NCBI RefSeq assembly: GCF_001647285.1
Contig: NZ_LRML01000014.1
Location: 1-64,000, forward strand
Source: Rufibacter roseus
GTDB lineage: Bacteria; Bacteroidota; Bacteroidia; Cytophagales; Hymenobacteraceae
DNA length: 64,000 bases
Direction of reading: 5' to 3'
The notes beneath the pieces were generated by a model that saw nothing but the letters and a program-made list of their open reading frames with translations, was not told the DNA's origin and ran no database searches. Position numbers and translations under genes: made by a program. This document shows positions 1 to 8,206 of this stretch, piece by piece. The first letter of the stretch is position 1; each line of letters opens with the position of its first letter.

Positions 1-34
1 TTTTTAGCCTGTTTTCAGAAAACAGGCTAAAAAC
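1..34. repeat. Palindrome family element 1
   Basis: Perfect inverted repeat with 15-bp arms (1-15 and 19-33) around a 3-nt loop. It lies just past the 3' end of the minus-strand BrkB gene. The left edge may be cut by the window. It belongs to the dispersed family whose arm consensus is CTGTTTTAGGCCTGTTTT. Confidence 0.85.
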
Positions 35-61
35 GGGGCTCATTGCTTTAGGCAGCATAGG

Positions 62-970
62 CTAATCCTCTTTTTCAACTTCATGGGTTTCTACTTTCAC
101 AGCATGTTCAACAGGTTTAATGCCTTGGTCGTGCGCTCTGGAATACACTTGGGTAAATTCGGCGCCCAAAAGAAAAATAATGGAAGTATAATACACCCAC
201 ACCAGAATAAGAATCATGGAACTGGCGGCACCATAGCTGCTGGCAAGCGGATCGTACTGCAGGTAAATGTTCAACACGTATTTTCCTATCACAAACAAAA
301 TAGCTGTCACGGTGGCACCCACCCAGACGTTGGGCCACCTTATTTTAGCATCGGGCAGTACCTTGAAAATTGCAGCAAAAATGGCGATGCTGATCAGAAC
401 AGACACCAGAAAATTTCCAGCGGTGATCAAATAAACAGCCACCCCACTAAACTGACTCCTCAGATATTCATTAAGCACCCCCAATATCACCTCTATAGAC
501 AGTGATACCATCAGCAGGAAACCCAAGCTCACCACCATGGCCAGCGAAAGCACCCGGCTCAGAATCATGTTCAACCATGCTTTCTGGGGCTTCGCCTTCA
601 CCTCCCACATGGCATTGAGGGCATCTTGCAACGCCACAAAAACCGTGGTTGCAGTAAATATCATGGTAGATACTCCTATGATGGTACCTATAGTACTTGA
701 CGAAGATTGGCTGGCGTTCTCAATAATGCTCTGAATCTGCAGAGCGCTGTCTTGACCCACTACTCCCCCAATTTGCTTAACCACCTCACCCCGCACCGCA
801 TCTTGCCCAAAAGCAGACCCGGCAATTCTTATTAAGATGATAAGGAGGGCGGGCAGCGAAAAAATGGTGTAAAACCCAATGATAGCCGCATAGTCCAGGG
901 GCTTGTCATCGGCAAATTCTTTGAAAGTTTTTTTGGTGAGTGACCAGGTAGAGGTTAAAAACTCAGTCAT
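62..970 (-). CDS. YihY/BrkB family inner-membrane protein
   Basis: A 302-residue polytopic membrane protein of the YihY/virulence factor BrkB family, once misnamed ribonuclease BN. The hydrophobic segments and the conserved C-terminal block (about residues 246-276, YGAAS...VWVYY...LLGAEFTQVY) are typical, and the length is normal for the family. The C-terminal tail is charged and probably cytoplasmic. The molecular function of the family is not settled; transport or envelope roles have been suggested. It lies 54 bp downstream of a small lipoprotein gene on the same strand, so the two are probably cotranscribed. A perfect palindromic repeat follows its stop codon. Confidence 0.9.
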   Translation of the reverse strand: MTEFLTSTWSLTKKTFKEFADDKPLDYAAIIGFYTIFSLPALLIILIRIAGSAFGQDAVRGEVVKQIGGVVGQDSALQIQSIIENASQSSSSTIGTIIGVSTMIFTATTVFVALQDALNAMWEVKAKPQKAWLNMILSRVLSLAMVVSLGFLLMVSLSIEVILGVLNEYLRSQFSGVAVYLITAGNFLVSVLISIAIFAAIFKVLPDAKIRWPNVWVGATVTAILFVIGKYVLNIYLQYDPLASSYGAASSMILILVWVYYTSIIFLLGAEFTQVYSRAHDQGIKPVEHAVKVETHEVEKED

Positions 971-1024
971 ACTGTAAAGGAAGATCAGACAGAAAAGACT
1001 CTACAAAAGAATTAGCTTCCAGAA

Positions 1025-1303
1025 TTATTGGTTGCTTCTGCGTTTTACCTCAGACTCCAACACCTTTAGTTCAGCTTCTGCCGCTTTCAACCTATTCTTT
1101 GCAGCTTTCTCACGCAGTTCTGCCTCTTTCGTGTTACTTTCTGCGTTTCTCACCTCTGCTCTCAGATTTTCTACGTGCTCACGCTGTGTTTTCACGGCCG
1201 GATCATTTGACACACTGCTGTTAAAAGCAGAGCAACTCACCATCAGCGGAAATCCTAGCATCAGTACACATGTCAATAATTTAATCTGTTTCAATGAATT
1301 CAT
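1025..1303 (-). CDS. Small coiled-coil lipoprotein
   Basis: A 92-residue protein with a hydrophobic signal segment and a lipobox ending at Cys24 (LMVSC), so probably a lipoprotein. Residues 38-90 are rich in Ala, Glu, Lys and Arg with heptad-like spacing, suggesting one long amphipathic helix or coiled coil, loosely like Lpp or SlyB-type envelope spacers. No specific family is recognised. It is the first gene of a probable two-gene unit with the BrkB-like protein. An antisense open frame of similar size (1032-1319) looks like a shadow, because the lipoprotein reading has a coherent signal peptide. Confidence 0.75.
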   Translation of the reverse strand: MNSLKQIKLLTCVLMLGFPLMVSCSAFNSSVSNDPAVKTQREHVENLRAEVRNAESNTKEAELREKAAKNRLKAAEAELKVLESEVKRRSNQ

Positions 1304-1783
1304 ATTTCAGGAAGAATAGTAAGAGCTTGTTTTTACGGGTAGCCGGAAGCATGGTTATTTGCGGTGATTCCACCACAGAAAATCTAATTATTTCCGGCAG
1401 GTCATTTTAAGCCTCATTTCAGGAAAACAGGCCCAAAAGAGAAAAGCGTGGGAAACGCAAAGTATTGCGCCTCCTCAAAATTCATTCTGTTCGTTTAATA
1501 GACTTAGCAGCGTTGCACGATTTGGCAGTGTCGGTGGAACCCTTAAGCCAACTGTTACAGATGCTTGCATAATGAACTAATTGGGAGTGTAACGGTTCGG
1601 CAGGTCCGTAGAGCGCTGGCGCAAAGGACAAGCACAACAGTAAAATTTCCCTATACAGCACCCCAGCTCCAAATGCTACCAAACAACTGATAGACAGAAC
1701 AAAAAATTACATCTACTTCTCTGACAATATATAGGGAATTTGTATGTTTAAGAGAATATATACCACCTCTCTCTTCACCTCAC
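1304..1783. other. Intergenic region before the macroglobulin gene
   Basis: 480 bp between divergent genes. It holds one palindrome family member (1404-1438) and presumably promoters for both sides. An open frame at 1482-1682 has no signal sequence, family motif or ribosome-site support, so it is not called a gene. No convincing TAnnTTTG promoter element was found. Confidence 0.5.
1404..1438. repeat. Palindrome family element 2
   Basis: Imperfect copy: left arm ATTTTAAGCCTCATTT, right arm GGAAAACAGGCCCAAAA. The arms pair with several mismatches. Confidence 0.6.
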
Positions 1784-4700
1784 ATGAAGCTTTTCTATAC
1801 TTCTTCTCCGCTCCGTGCTATTTGGCAGGGCCTGGGGCTTATTTGCCTTTTGCTTACGTTCAGTTGCCGGGGCAAAAGCGATGAACTGCGGCTAGAGCAG
1901 AAGAATTTTGAAGCGGAAATAGCGCAGGAGCAGAACCTGGTGTTCACTTTTGACAAAAAGCTGGTACCTGACTCTCTCCTGAACAGGTGGGACACGGTGC
2001 CGTACCTCACCTTCAGCCCCAAAGTAGAGGGGAAATTCAAATGGGCTTCACCTGATGAGTTGGTGTTTTCTCCGTCTAAGCCCTTCGCCCCCTCTACTGA
2101 CTATAAAGCCAGCTTAACCGAGAACCTGTTAAAGCATTCAGAAGCAAAACTGAAGATTCCGGCGGGGCAGGATGTAAGTTTTCATACGGCCTACCTGGCG
2201 CTAGAGAAAGCCAAAGCGTTTTGGGTGCGCAACGAGAATAATCCTACTCAACTAGAGGCCAGCCTGCTTCTTGACTTTAACTACCCTGTGGCCTACGCCA
2301 AACTGCGCGAACTGCTCAGTGTGATCCAAAACAATACTCAGCTGCCGCTGGAGCTGGTGAGCAGCAACCGCGACCAACTCACCGTTAAAGTCAAGAATGT
2401 CAATCAGACTTCTGAGGCTGCGCTTCCGGTACAGTTGCGCATAAATCCGGGCCTATCTACTACCGGCAGCACTTACGCCACCAAACTACCCACTGAGCAG
2501 GAAGTGGTGCTGCCCAGTCGCAGACAGATGCAGGTAACCGAAGTGCTGCCGGCGCTGGAAGAAGGGCAGCAAAGCATTTATGTGTTCACCTCTCAGCCGA
2601 TTACCAACGCCGATTTACAGAGCATTGTAACGTTGAATCCGCGGCGGGAATTTACGGTAGAGCGGCTGGAAAACGGCATGGTGCTACGAGGCGAGTTTGG
2701 AAGCAGTCAGAATTACACGTTGTTGGTGGCGGGTGAAATGGCAGGCGTGGTAGGCAAATCACTGGGGCAAACGTACCAGCATCCGGTCTCGTTTCAGAAC
2801 AACCAGCCCAATCTGTCTTTTGTGAATCAGAAAAGTATTTACCTCAGCAGCCAGGGTGCCCGCAACATAGCCCTGAACATAGCCCAGGTGCCGCGCATAA
2901 AAGTGAGCATTGGCAAAGTGTATGAAAATAACATTTTGCGCTACCTGCAAGACGGTAAAATGTACGACGGCTATTATGACGAGGAAAACGAGGAATATTA
3001 TTCTTTCTCCTCTTATGAAGTAGACGAATCTAATGGTCGAACCATCTTCGAGCGCGAGTATGAAACCAGTAGCCTATCTAAACAAGGTCAGAGCCACCTG
3101 CTCCACCTCGATCTGGCCGACCTTGATTTTGACAGCCAGTTCAAAGGCCTGTACGTGCTCAACGTCACCAGCACCGACAAGAACTGGATGAAGGACTCTA
3201 AAATTATTTCCGTGTCAGACATTGGGCTTATTTCAAAACAGGGACAAAACGAAGTACTGGTGTTTGCCAACTCCATTCTTAACGCCAAAGCCCTAGAGGG
3301 CGTCGAAATAAGGTTTATCAGCACCAACAACCAGATAGTGCACAAGGCTACTACCAACTCAGATGGCGTAGCCCGCTTTTCTGACATAGACAAAACCGCC
3401 CCTGATTTTAAAGTAGGCATGATCACCGCCCGCAAAGACCAGGACTTCAACTACCTGCCCTACAGGCAAACTCAGGTAAACACCTCCCGTTTTGATGTGG
3501 GCGGCAAACGTACCACGGCCACACCCTATGACGCTTTTATCTACGGCGACCGTGACCTGTACCGGCCCGGCGACACAGTACACGTGAACACCGTTGTGCG
3601 CACCCAAGACTGGAAAACTGTGGCCGGGCTGCCAATCAAAGTGAAACTGTTGTTACCTAACGGCAAAGAGTACCGCAGCCAGAAAGGCACGCTCAACAAA
3701 GAAGGCGCCCACAGTGCTACCTTCTATCTTCCCACTTCCGCCGTTACCGGCACCTATACGCTGGAAGTATACTCTGGCAATGACCTACTGCTGAACTCAC
3801 AGAAAATTGGTGTGGAAGAATTCATGCCTGACCGCCTGAAAGTAACGGCCGTGCTGAACAAAATTGAGTTTAGAGCTGGAGAGCAACTACAGGTGAACAT
3901 CAACGCTATGAATTTGTTTGGGCCACCCGCCTCTGGCAGGTCGTATGAGGTACAGCTGAGCCTGAAAAAGAAACCATTTGAACCAAAGGGCTTCGATGAC
4001 TACAACTTCGACATCAAGACCTCTGGCGATGTGAGCATACAGAGCAACGTGCGGCAGGGCCAGACCGATGAGAAAGGAAATGCGCAGGAGCAATTCACCC
4101 TCAGCGACCATCAGGATGTAGGCCAGTTGGAAGGCACACTTTTCACCACTGTATTTGATGAAACCGGCCGACCCGTCAACCGGTTAAACCGCTTCACTGT
4201 CAATACTCAGAACGACTATTACGGCATTAGAAAATTTGACACTTACGTGAGTACCCGCCAACCTTTGCAGGTGCCGCTCATCGCCCTCACCCAAGACGGG
4301 AAGCCTACCCCTTCTACCGTGCGGGTGCAGTTGGTGCGGTACACCTATGAGTCGGTGATTGAGCGGTATTCAGAGAATTACGGGTATAATTCCCAGCGCA
4401 GAGAGAACATACTCATGAATGAGATTTTCGCCATTCCTGTAGGCGGAAAAGCCATTCAGTTTACGCCTATGGCCTCGGGAGAATACGAGCTGCGCGTGAT
4501 GCGGCCGGGCGCCTACAATTACGTATCTCAACGGTTCTACGCCTACGGCTGGGGAGACACGGAGAGCACTTCCTTTGAAGTGAGCAATGAAGGCGAAGTA
4601 GAAATTTCCATGGACCAGGAAAGCTATGAAGTGGGCGACAAAGCCAAGCTCTTGTTCAAAGCACCGTTTGCGGGTAAAGTTCTGGTGACCGTAGAGCAGA

Positions 4701-7222
4701 ACAAAGTCATGAGCTACCATTACCTGGAAACCGATAAAAAAGCCGCCTCGCTTTCGCTGCCAATAAAAGACGAGCACCTGCCCACGGTTTATGTTTCGGC
4801 TATAGCTATTCGGGAAATGAAAGACAACCAGCTGCCGCTCACCATTGCCCGTGGCTTCAAACCCATCAACGTCACCAAAAAATCAACTAAACTAGAGGTA
4901 GCCGTTATTGCCCCTGACCAAACCCGCTCTAAACGGGTGCAGCAGGTGAAGGTGAAAACCGAGCCCAACACTGAAATAACACTGGCGGTGGTAGATGAAG
5001 GCATTCTGCAAATGAAAGATTACCAAACCCCAGACCCGCACAGTTTCTTTTACCAGAAACGTGCCCTTGAAACCAGCACGTATGACTTATATCCCTTCCT
5101 GTTTCCTGAAATCAGTGGTCGCAGAAGCAGCGTGGGCGGCGACGGGTATGACCTGGAGAAAAGAATCAATCCGCTTACCTCTAAACGGGTAAAACTGGTG
5201 TCTATCTGGAGTGGTCACCTTAAAACCAACGGTAGCGGCGAAGCTACGGTGAACGTTAAAGTACCTGAGTTCTCCGGAGCCTTGCGGGTGATGGCGGTGG
5301 CTTACAAAGGCAACGCTTTCGGCTCCGCCGATAAAATTATGCGGGTGGCAGACCCAATTGTCATCAGTACCGCACTACCGCGTTTTGCCAGCCCTAAAGA
5401 CACACTGTTGGTGCCGGTAACGGTGAGCAATACCACCTCCAAAAGAGCACCTGCCAGTAGCACCATTTCTGTTTCAGGACCTTTGAGGATAGTAGGTTCC
5501 AGCACTAAAACCACCACCATTAACGGCAACACTGAGAGCCAAATAACATACCAGATTGTGGCTTCTCCGGCCATTGGTCAGGCCAAAGTGGTGGTGGCTG
5601 TAAAAGCCATGGGCGAGCAGTTCAGCAACAGCACCGACATTTCAGTTCGTCCGGCCGCCCCTTTAACTAAAATAACGGAGGCGGGCTCAATGAAAAATGC
5701 CACTACTCTGGCCATCAACCCGAAACATGACTTTATACCCTCTTCGGTTGCTTCTAAGCTGGTGGTGAGCAGTTCACCTTTGGCGCAGTTCACCGACGAC
5801 ATTACATACCTGCTCCAATACCCCCACGGCTGCCTGGAGCAAACCACCTCCACCGCTTTTCCGCTGCTATACTATACTGATTTAGCCCGTACCCTGAATC
5901 AAGGAAGTAAAGCCCGCACCTTCAACCCTAATTTCCTGGTTCAGGAGGCAATCACTAAAATTGAGTTGATGCAGCAGTATGACGGCGGCTTTACCTACTG
6001 GCCCGGCGGTTCCCATACAGATTGGTGGAGCAGTGCCTATGCCACGCATTTCTTGTTGGAAGCTAATAAAGCTGGCTTTCCGGTTAGCTCAGAAGTGTTG
6101 GGCAGAGCTATGGAATACCTGCAGCGGATGGTGAAAACCAAAGCCACCGAAGAGTACAAGTACTACAACGCCAGCCGTAAACTGCAGAGCAAGCTCATTG
6201 CCGCACGTGAGACCATTTACTCGCTCTACGTGCTGGGGCTGGCCAACAAGCCCGATTGGCCTACCATGAACTTCTACAAAGCCAAGCCGGAGCAACTCTC
6301 CACCGACTCAAAGTACCTGCTGGCCAGCACCTATTCCCTGAACGGCAGTTACCAGAGCTTCAGTCAGGTCTTGCCCCGCTCTTTTGCCGGAGAAACTTCT
6401 GTCAGAGCCATGGATGGCAGCTTCTACTCGCCTGTGCGTGATATGGCCATTGCTTTGAATAGTTTGGTAGAGGCTAACCCAGAGCACCCGCAGGTGGGCA
6501 CACTTTCAAGGCACCTATCGCAGGAACTGCGCAGCAAAAACTGGTACAACACCCAAGAGCGGGCTTTCGCCTTATTGGCCCTAGGCAAACTGGCTAGCCG
6601 CAGCAAAGGCAACCAAACCGTGCAGGCAGTGCAAAATGGTAAAGTGGTGGGGAAATATAACGGCAAAGACCTTACCCTGACAGACCAACTGAACAAAGGA
6701 GCAGTCAATCTAAAAAGTGCCGGCAACGGGACCCTTTACTACTTCTGGGAATTGGAAGGCATCAGCCAGAGCGGCGCCTATAAACAGGAAGACAGTCATC
6801 TGCAGGTGCGCAAAACTTTCTATGATCGCAACGGAGCGGTCATCACCAACCATACCTTTAAGCAAAACGACCTGGTGATTGTGCGGGTAGAGCTGCAGTC
6901 TTTGGATAACAGAACCGTGCCTAACGTAGCCATCACTGATTTACTACCCGCTGGATTTGAGATTGAGAACCCGCGCCTGATGACGTCGCGTGAATTCCAG
7001 TGGCTCCAGAACATGTCTCCTGCCGAGCCAGATCACATAGACATCCGCGACGACCGCATCAATCTATACACTACTGCCAAACCTAAACCACAGTACTTCT
7101 TTTATCAGGTTCGTGCCGTGAGCCCCGGTGTCTTTCAAATGGGGCCAATTGGCGCTGATGCCATGTACAATGCAGAATACCATTCTTACTACGGCGCAGG
7201 AACGGTCAGGGTAAATAGATGA
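1784..7222 (+). CDS. Alpha-2-macroglobulin family lipoprotein
   Basis: A 1812-residue bacterial alpha-2-macroglobulin. The N-terminus is a signal peptide with lipobox Cys28 (TFSC), so the protein is a lipoprotein, expected in the periplasm. The A2M domain begins near residue 1135 (VKLVSIWSG). The thioester motif GCLEQ is intact at residues 1349-1353 and is followed by an alpha-helical toroid-like region. In the family the thioester traps attacking proteases covalently. The next plus-strand gene is penicillin-binding protein 1C, the same pairing seen for yfhM and pbpC in Escherichia coli, where the trap is thought to protect a periplasm exposed by wall damage. The length is typical. The two genes are 984 bp apart, with a minus-strand gene between them, so they are not a tight operon. 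Confidence 0.93.
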   Translation: MKLFYTSSPLRAIWQGLGLICLLLTFSCRGKSDELRLEQKNFEAEIAQEQNLVFTFDKKLVPDSLLNRWDTVPYLTFSPKVEGKFKWASPDELVFSPSKPFAPSTDYKASLTENLLKHSEAKLKIPAGQDVSFHTAYLALEKAKAFWVRNENNPTQLEASLLLDFNYPVAYAKLRELLSVIQNNTQLPLELVSSNRDQLTVKVKNVNQTSEAALPVQLRINPGLSTTGSTYATKLPTEQEVVLPSRRQMQVTEVLPALEEGQQSIYVFTSQPITNADLQSIVTLNPRREFTVERLENGMVLRGEFGSSQNYTLLVAGEMAGVVGKSLGQTYQHPVSFQNNQPNLSFVNQKSIYLSSQGARNIALNIAQVPRIKVSIGKVYENNILRYLQDGKMYDGYYDEENEEYYSFSSYEVDESNGRTIFEREYETSSLSKQGQSHLLHLDLADLDFDSQFKGLYVLNVTSTDKNWMKDSKIISVSDIGLISKQGQNEVLVFANSILNAKALEGVEIRFISTNNQIVHKATTNSDGVARFSDIDKTAPDFKVGMITARKDQDFNYLPYRQTQVNTSRFDVGGKRTTATPYDAFIYGDRDLYRPGDTVHVNTVVRTQDWKTVAGLPIKVKLLLPNGKEYRSQKGTLNKEGAHSATFYLPTSAVTGTYTLEVYSGNDLLLNSQKIGVEEFMPDRLKVTAVLNKIEFRAGEQLQVNINAMNLFGPPASGRSYEVQLSLKKKPFEPKGFDDYNFDIKTSGDVSIQSNVRQGQTDEKGNAQEQFTLSDHQDVGQLEGTLFTTVFDETGRPVNRLNRFTVNTQNDYYGIRKFDTYVSTRQPLQVPLIALTQDGKPTPSTVRVQLVRYTYESVIERYSENYGYNSQRRENILMNEIFAIPVGGKAIQFTPMASGEYELRVMRPGAYNYVSQRFYAYGWGDTESTSFEVSNEGEVEISMDQESYEVGDKAKLLFKAPFAGKVLVTVEQNKVMSYHYLETDKKAASLSLPIKDEHLPTVYVSAIAIREMKDNQLPLTIARGFKPINVTKKSTKLEVAVIAPDQTRSKRVQQVKVKTEPNTEITLAVVDEGILQMKDYQTPDPHSFFYQKRALETSTYDLYPFLFPEISGRRSSVGGDGYDLEKRINPLTSKRVKLVSIWSGHLKTNGSGEATVNVKVPEFSGALRVMAVAYKGNAFGSADKIMRVADPIVISTALPRFASPKDTLLVPVTVSNTTSKRAPASSTISVSGPLRIVGSSTKTTTINGNTESQITYQIVASPAIGQAKVVVAVKAMGEQFSNSTDISVRPAAPLTKITEAGSMKNATTLAINPKHDFIPSSVASKLVVSSSPLAQFTDDITYLLQYPHGCLEQTTSTAFPLLYYTDLARTLNQGSKARTFNPNFLVQEAITKIELMQQYDGGFTYWPGGSHTDWWSSAYATHFLLEANKAGFPVSSEVLGRAMEYLQRMVKTKATEEYKYYNASRKLQSKLIAARETIYSLYVLGLANKPDWPTMNFYKAKPEQLSTDSKYLLASTYSLNGSYQSFSQVLPRSFAGETSVRAMDGSFYSPVRDMAIALNSLVEANPEHPQVGTLSRHLSQELRSKNWYNTQERAFALLALGKLASRSKGNQTVQAVQNGKVVGKYNGKDLTLTDQLNKGAVNLKSAGNGTLYYFWELEGISQSGAYKQEDSHLQVRKTFYDRNGAVITNHTFKQNDLVIVRVELQSLDNRTVPNVAITDLLPAGFEIENPRLMTSREFQWLQNMSPAEPDHIDIRDDRINLYTTAKPKPQYFFYQVRAVSPGVFQMGPIGADAMYNAEYHSYYGAGTVRVNR

Positions 7223-7257
7223 AAGTTATTTGAGCAAGAAGACAAGGTAGGAATTTC

Positions 7258-7293
7258 GTTTTCGGGCTGTTTTCTCAATAGCAGCCCGAAAAC
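7258..7293. repeat. Palindrome family element 3
   Basis: Perfect 12-bp arms (GTTTTCGGGCTG and its complement) 36 bp past the macroglobulin stop. It could also act as a transcript-end hairpin, but no U-tract follows on the plus strand. Confidence 0.8.
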
Positions 7294-7378
7294 AAATGAA
7301 GATGATTGATGGCAGGTGCGGCAGAAACTCTGCTTTCTCCTTCTATCAAAAAGATGTTTAGTCTTGGGAAATATATGA

Positions 7379-7415
7379 GTTTCAGGCTTCTTTTCAGGAA
7401 ACCACGCCTAAAACA
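7379..7415. repeat. Palindrome family element 4
   Basis: Imperfect copy: left arm TTTCAGGCTTCTTTTC, right arm GGAAACCACGCCTAAAACAG. It lies just past the 3' end of the minus-strand 137-residue gene. Confidence 0.7.
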
Positions 7416-7450
7416 GCAATATCTTGAAGCTTGAAATGGTTAGGCTTTTT

Positions 7451-7864
7451 CTACTTCGCCAATGAAAACTGCCGAAGCCACTCCTCCGCTTCTGCCTTAT
7501 CATCGAAGACTTTGGCCTCGAAAGATTTTAGGTTTGAGTAGAAAGTGGAAGCGGTAGACTCTGCAAATGTTTCTGGCGAAGTGATCAAAGCAAAATGCTT
7601 TAATCCCGCACGTGCCGCTCTAGGTGACCAGTCGTTCAGCACCCAACCTAAAGAATGATTCCAGCTACCTAAAATCAAACGGGTATCATTCAAGACACAA
7701 CTATAGCCAACATCCGCCAGTGCTTTAGTATATGCTTCGGCACCAGTTTTGATGTTTTCTTCAGTTAAATACCCCATCCAGTTTACATGTACCCATTTGT
7801 TTTTTTTATCAACATCAATAGTGAGGTAAACGCGACCAAAAGGATTTCTTAGCTCTTGCATCAT
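7451..7864 (-). CDS. Hypothetical protein, STAS/SpoIIAA-like
   Basis: A 137-residue soluble protein without signal peptide or membrane segment. Its pattern resembles the STAS-like SpoIIAA-related domains common in Cytophagales: a strand-rich start (VYLTIDVDKKNKWVHVNW), then a helix, then strands containing VLNDTR and HFALIT. Such domains often bind small ligands or partner proteins, but no function is established for this one. It sits alone on the minus strand between the macroglobulin and pbpC genes. The family assignment is from overall pattern only. Confidence 0.6.
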   Translation of the reverse strand: MMQELRNPFGRVYLTIDVDKKNKWVHVNWMGYLTEENIKTGAEAYTKALADVGYSCVLNDTRLILGSWNHSLGWVLNDWSPRAARAGLKHFALITSPETFAESTASTFYSNLKSFEAKVFDDKAEAEEWLRQFSLAK

Positions 7865-8206
7865 ATCTTGTAAAAAAGCAAATCTATGCTAGAACTGCTT
7901 AACATAAAAGTGACTAAAATAGTTTGTGGCTATTTGTCGGGAGCCTGCAAAGTTTTAATAAAAATCAGAAGTAAAACCGCAAATGGAGTTTCTATCTATA
8001 TATCAGCCTTTACCACAGGCTTGGGTTTACATAAATGGAAAAGCACTGTACTAAATACGTAAAAGAAATGGCTAAATGTTTTGGGGCTGATTTTTCTAAA
8101 ACAGGTTCAAAACAAATTCATGAGCATCCATTTGAGAGGGAATTAGACCAACTCCCTCCTTCTTCTTATCTTTAAAATGAATTCATAGTCTTCTTTATTC
8201 CCGCAC
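7865..8206. other. Intergenic region upstream of pbpC
   Basis: 342 bp between divergent genes. It contains palindrome family element 5 at 8078-8114 and presumably the pbpC promoter. Nothing else is recognised. Confidence 0.5.
8078..8114. repeat. Palindrome family element 5
   Basis: Imperfect copy: left arm TGTTTTGGGGCTGATTTTT, right arm TAAAACAGGTTCAAAACA, in the pbpC upstream region. Confidence 0.7.

Noticed and set aside
1482-1682. A 66-codon minus-strand frame before the macroglobulin gene
   Set aside because: No family similarity, and no signal or start-site support; likely a chance frame in a promoter region.
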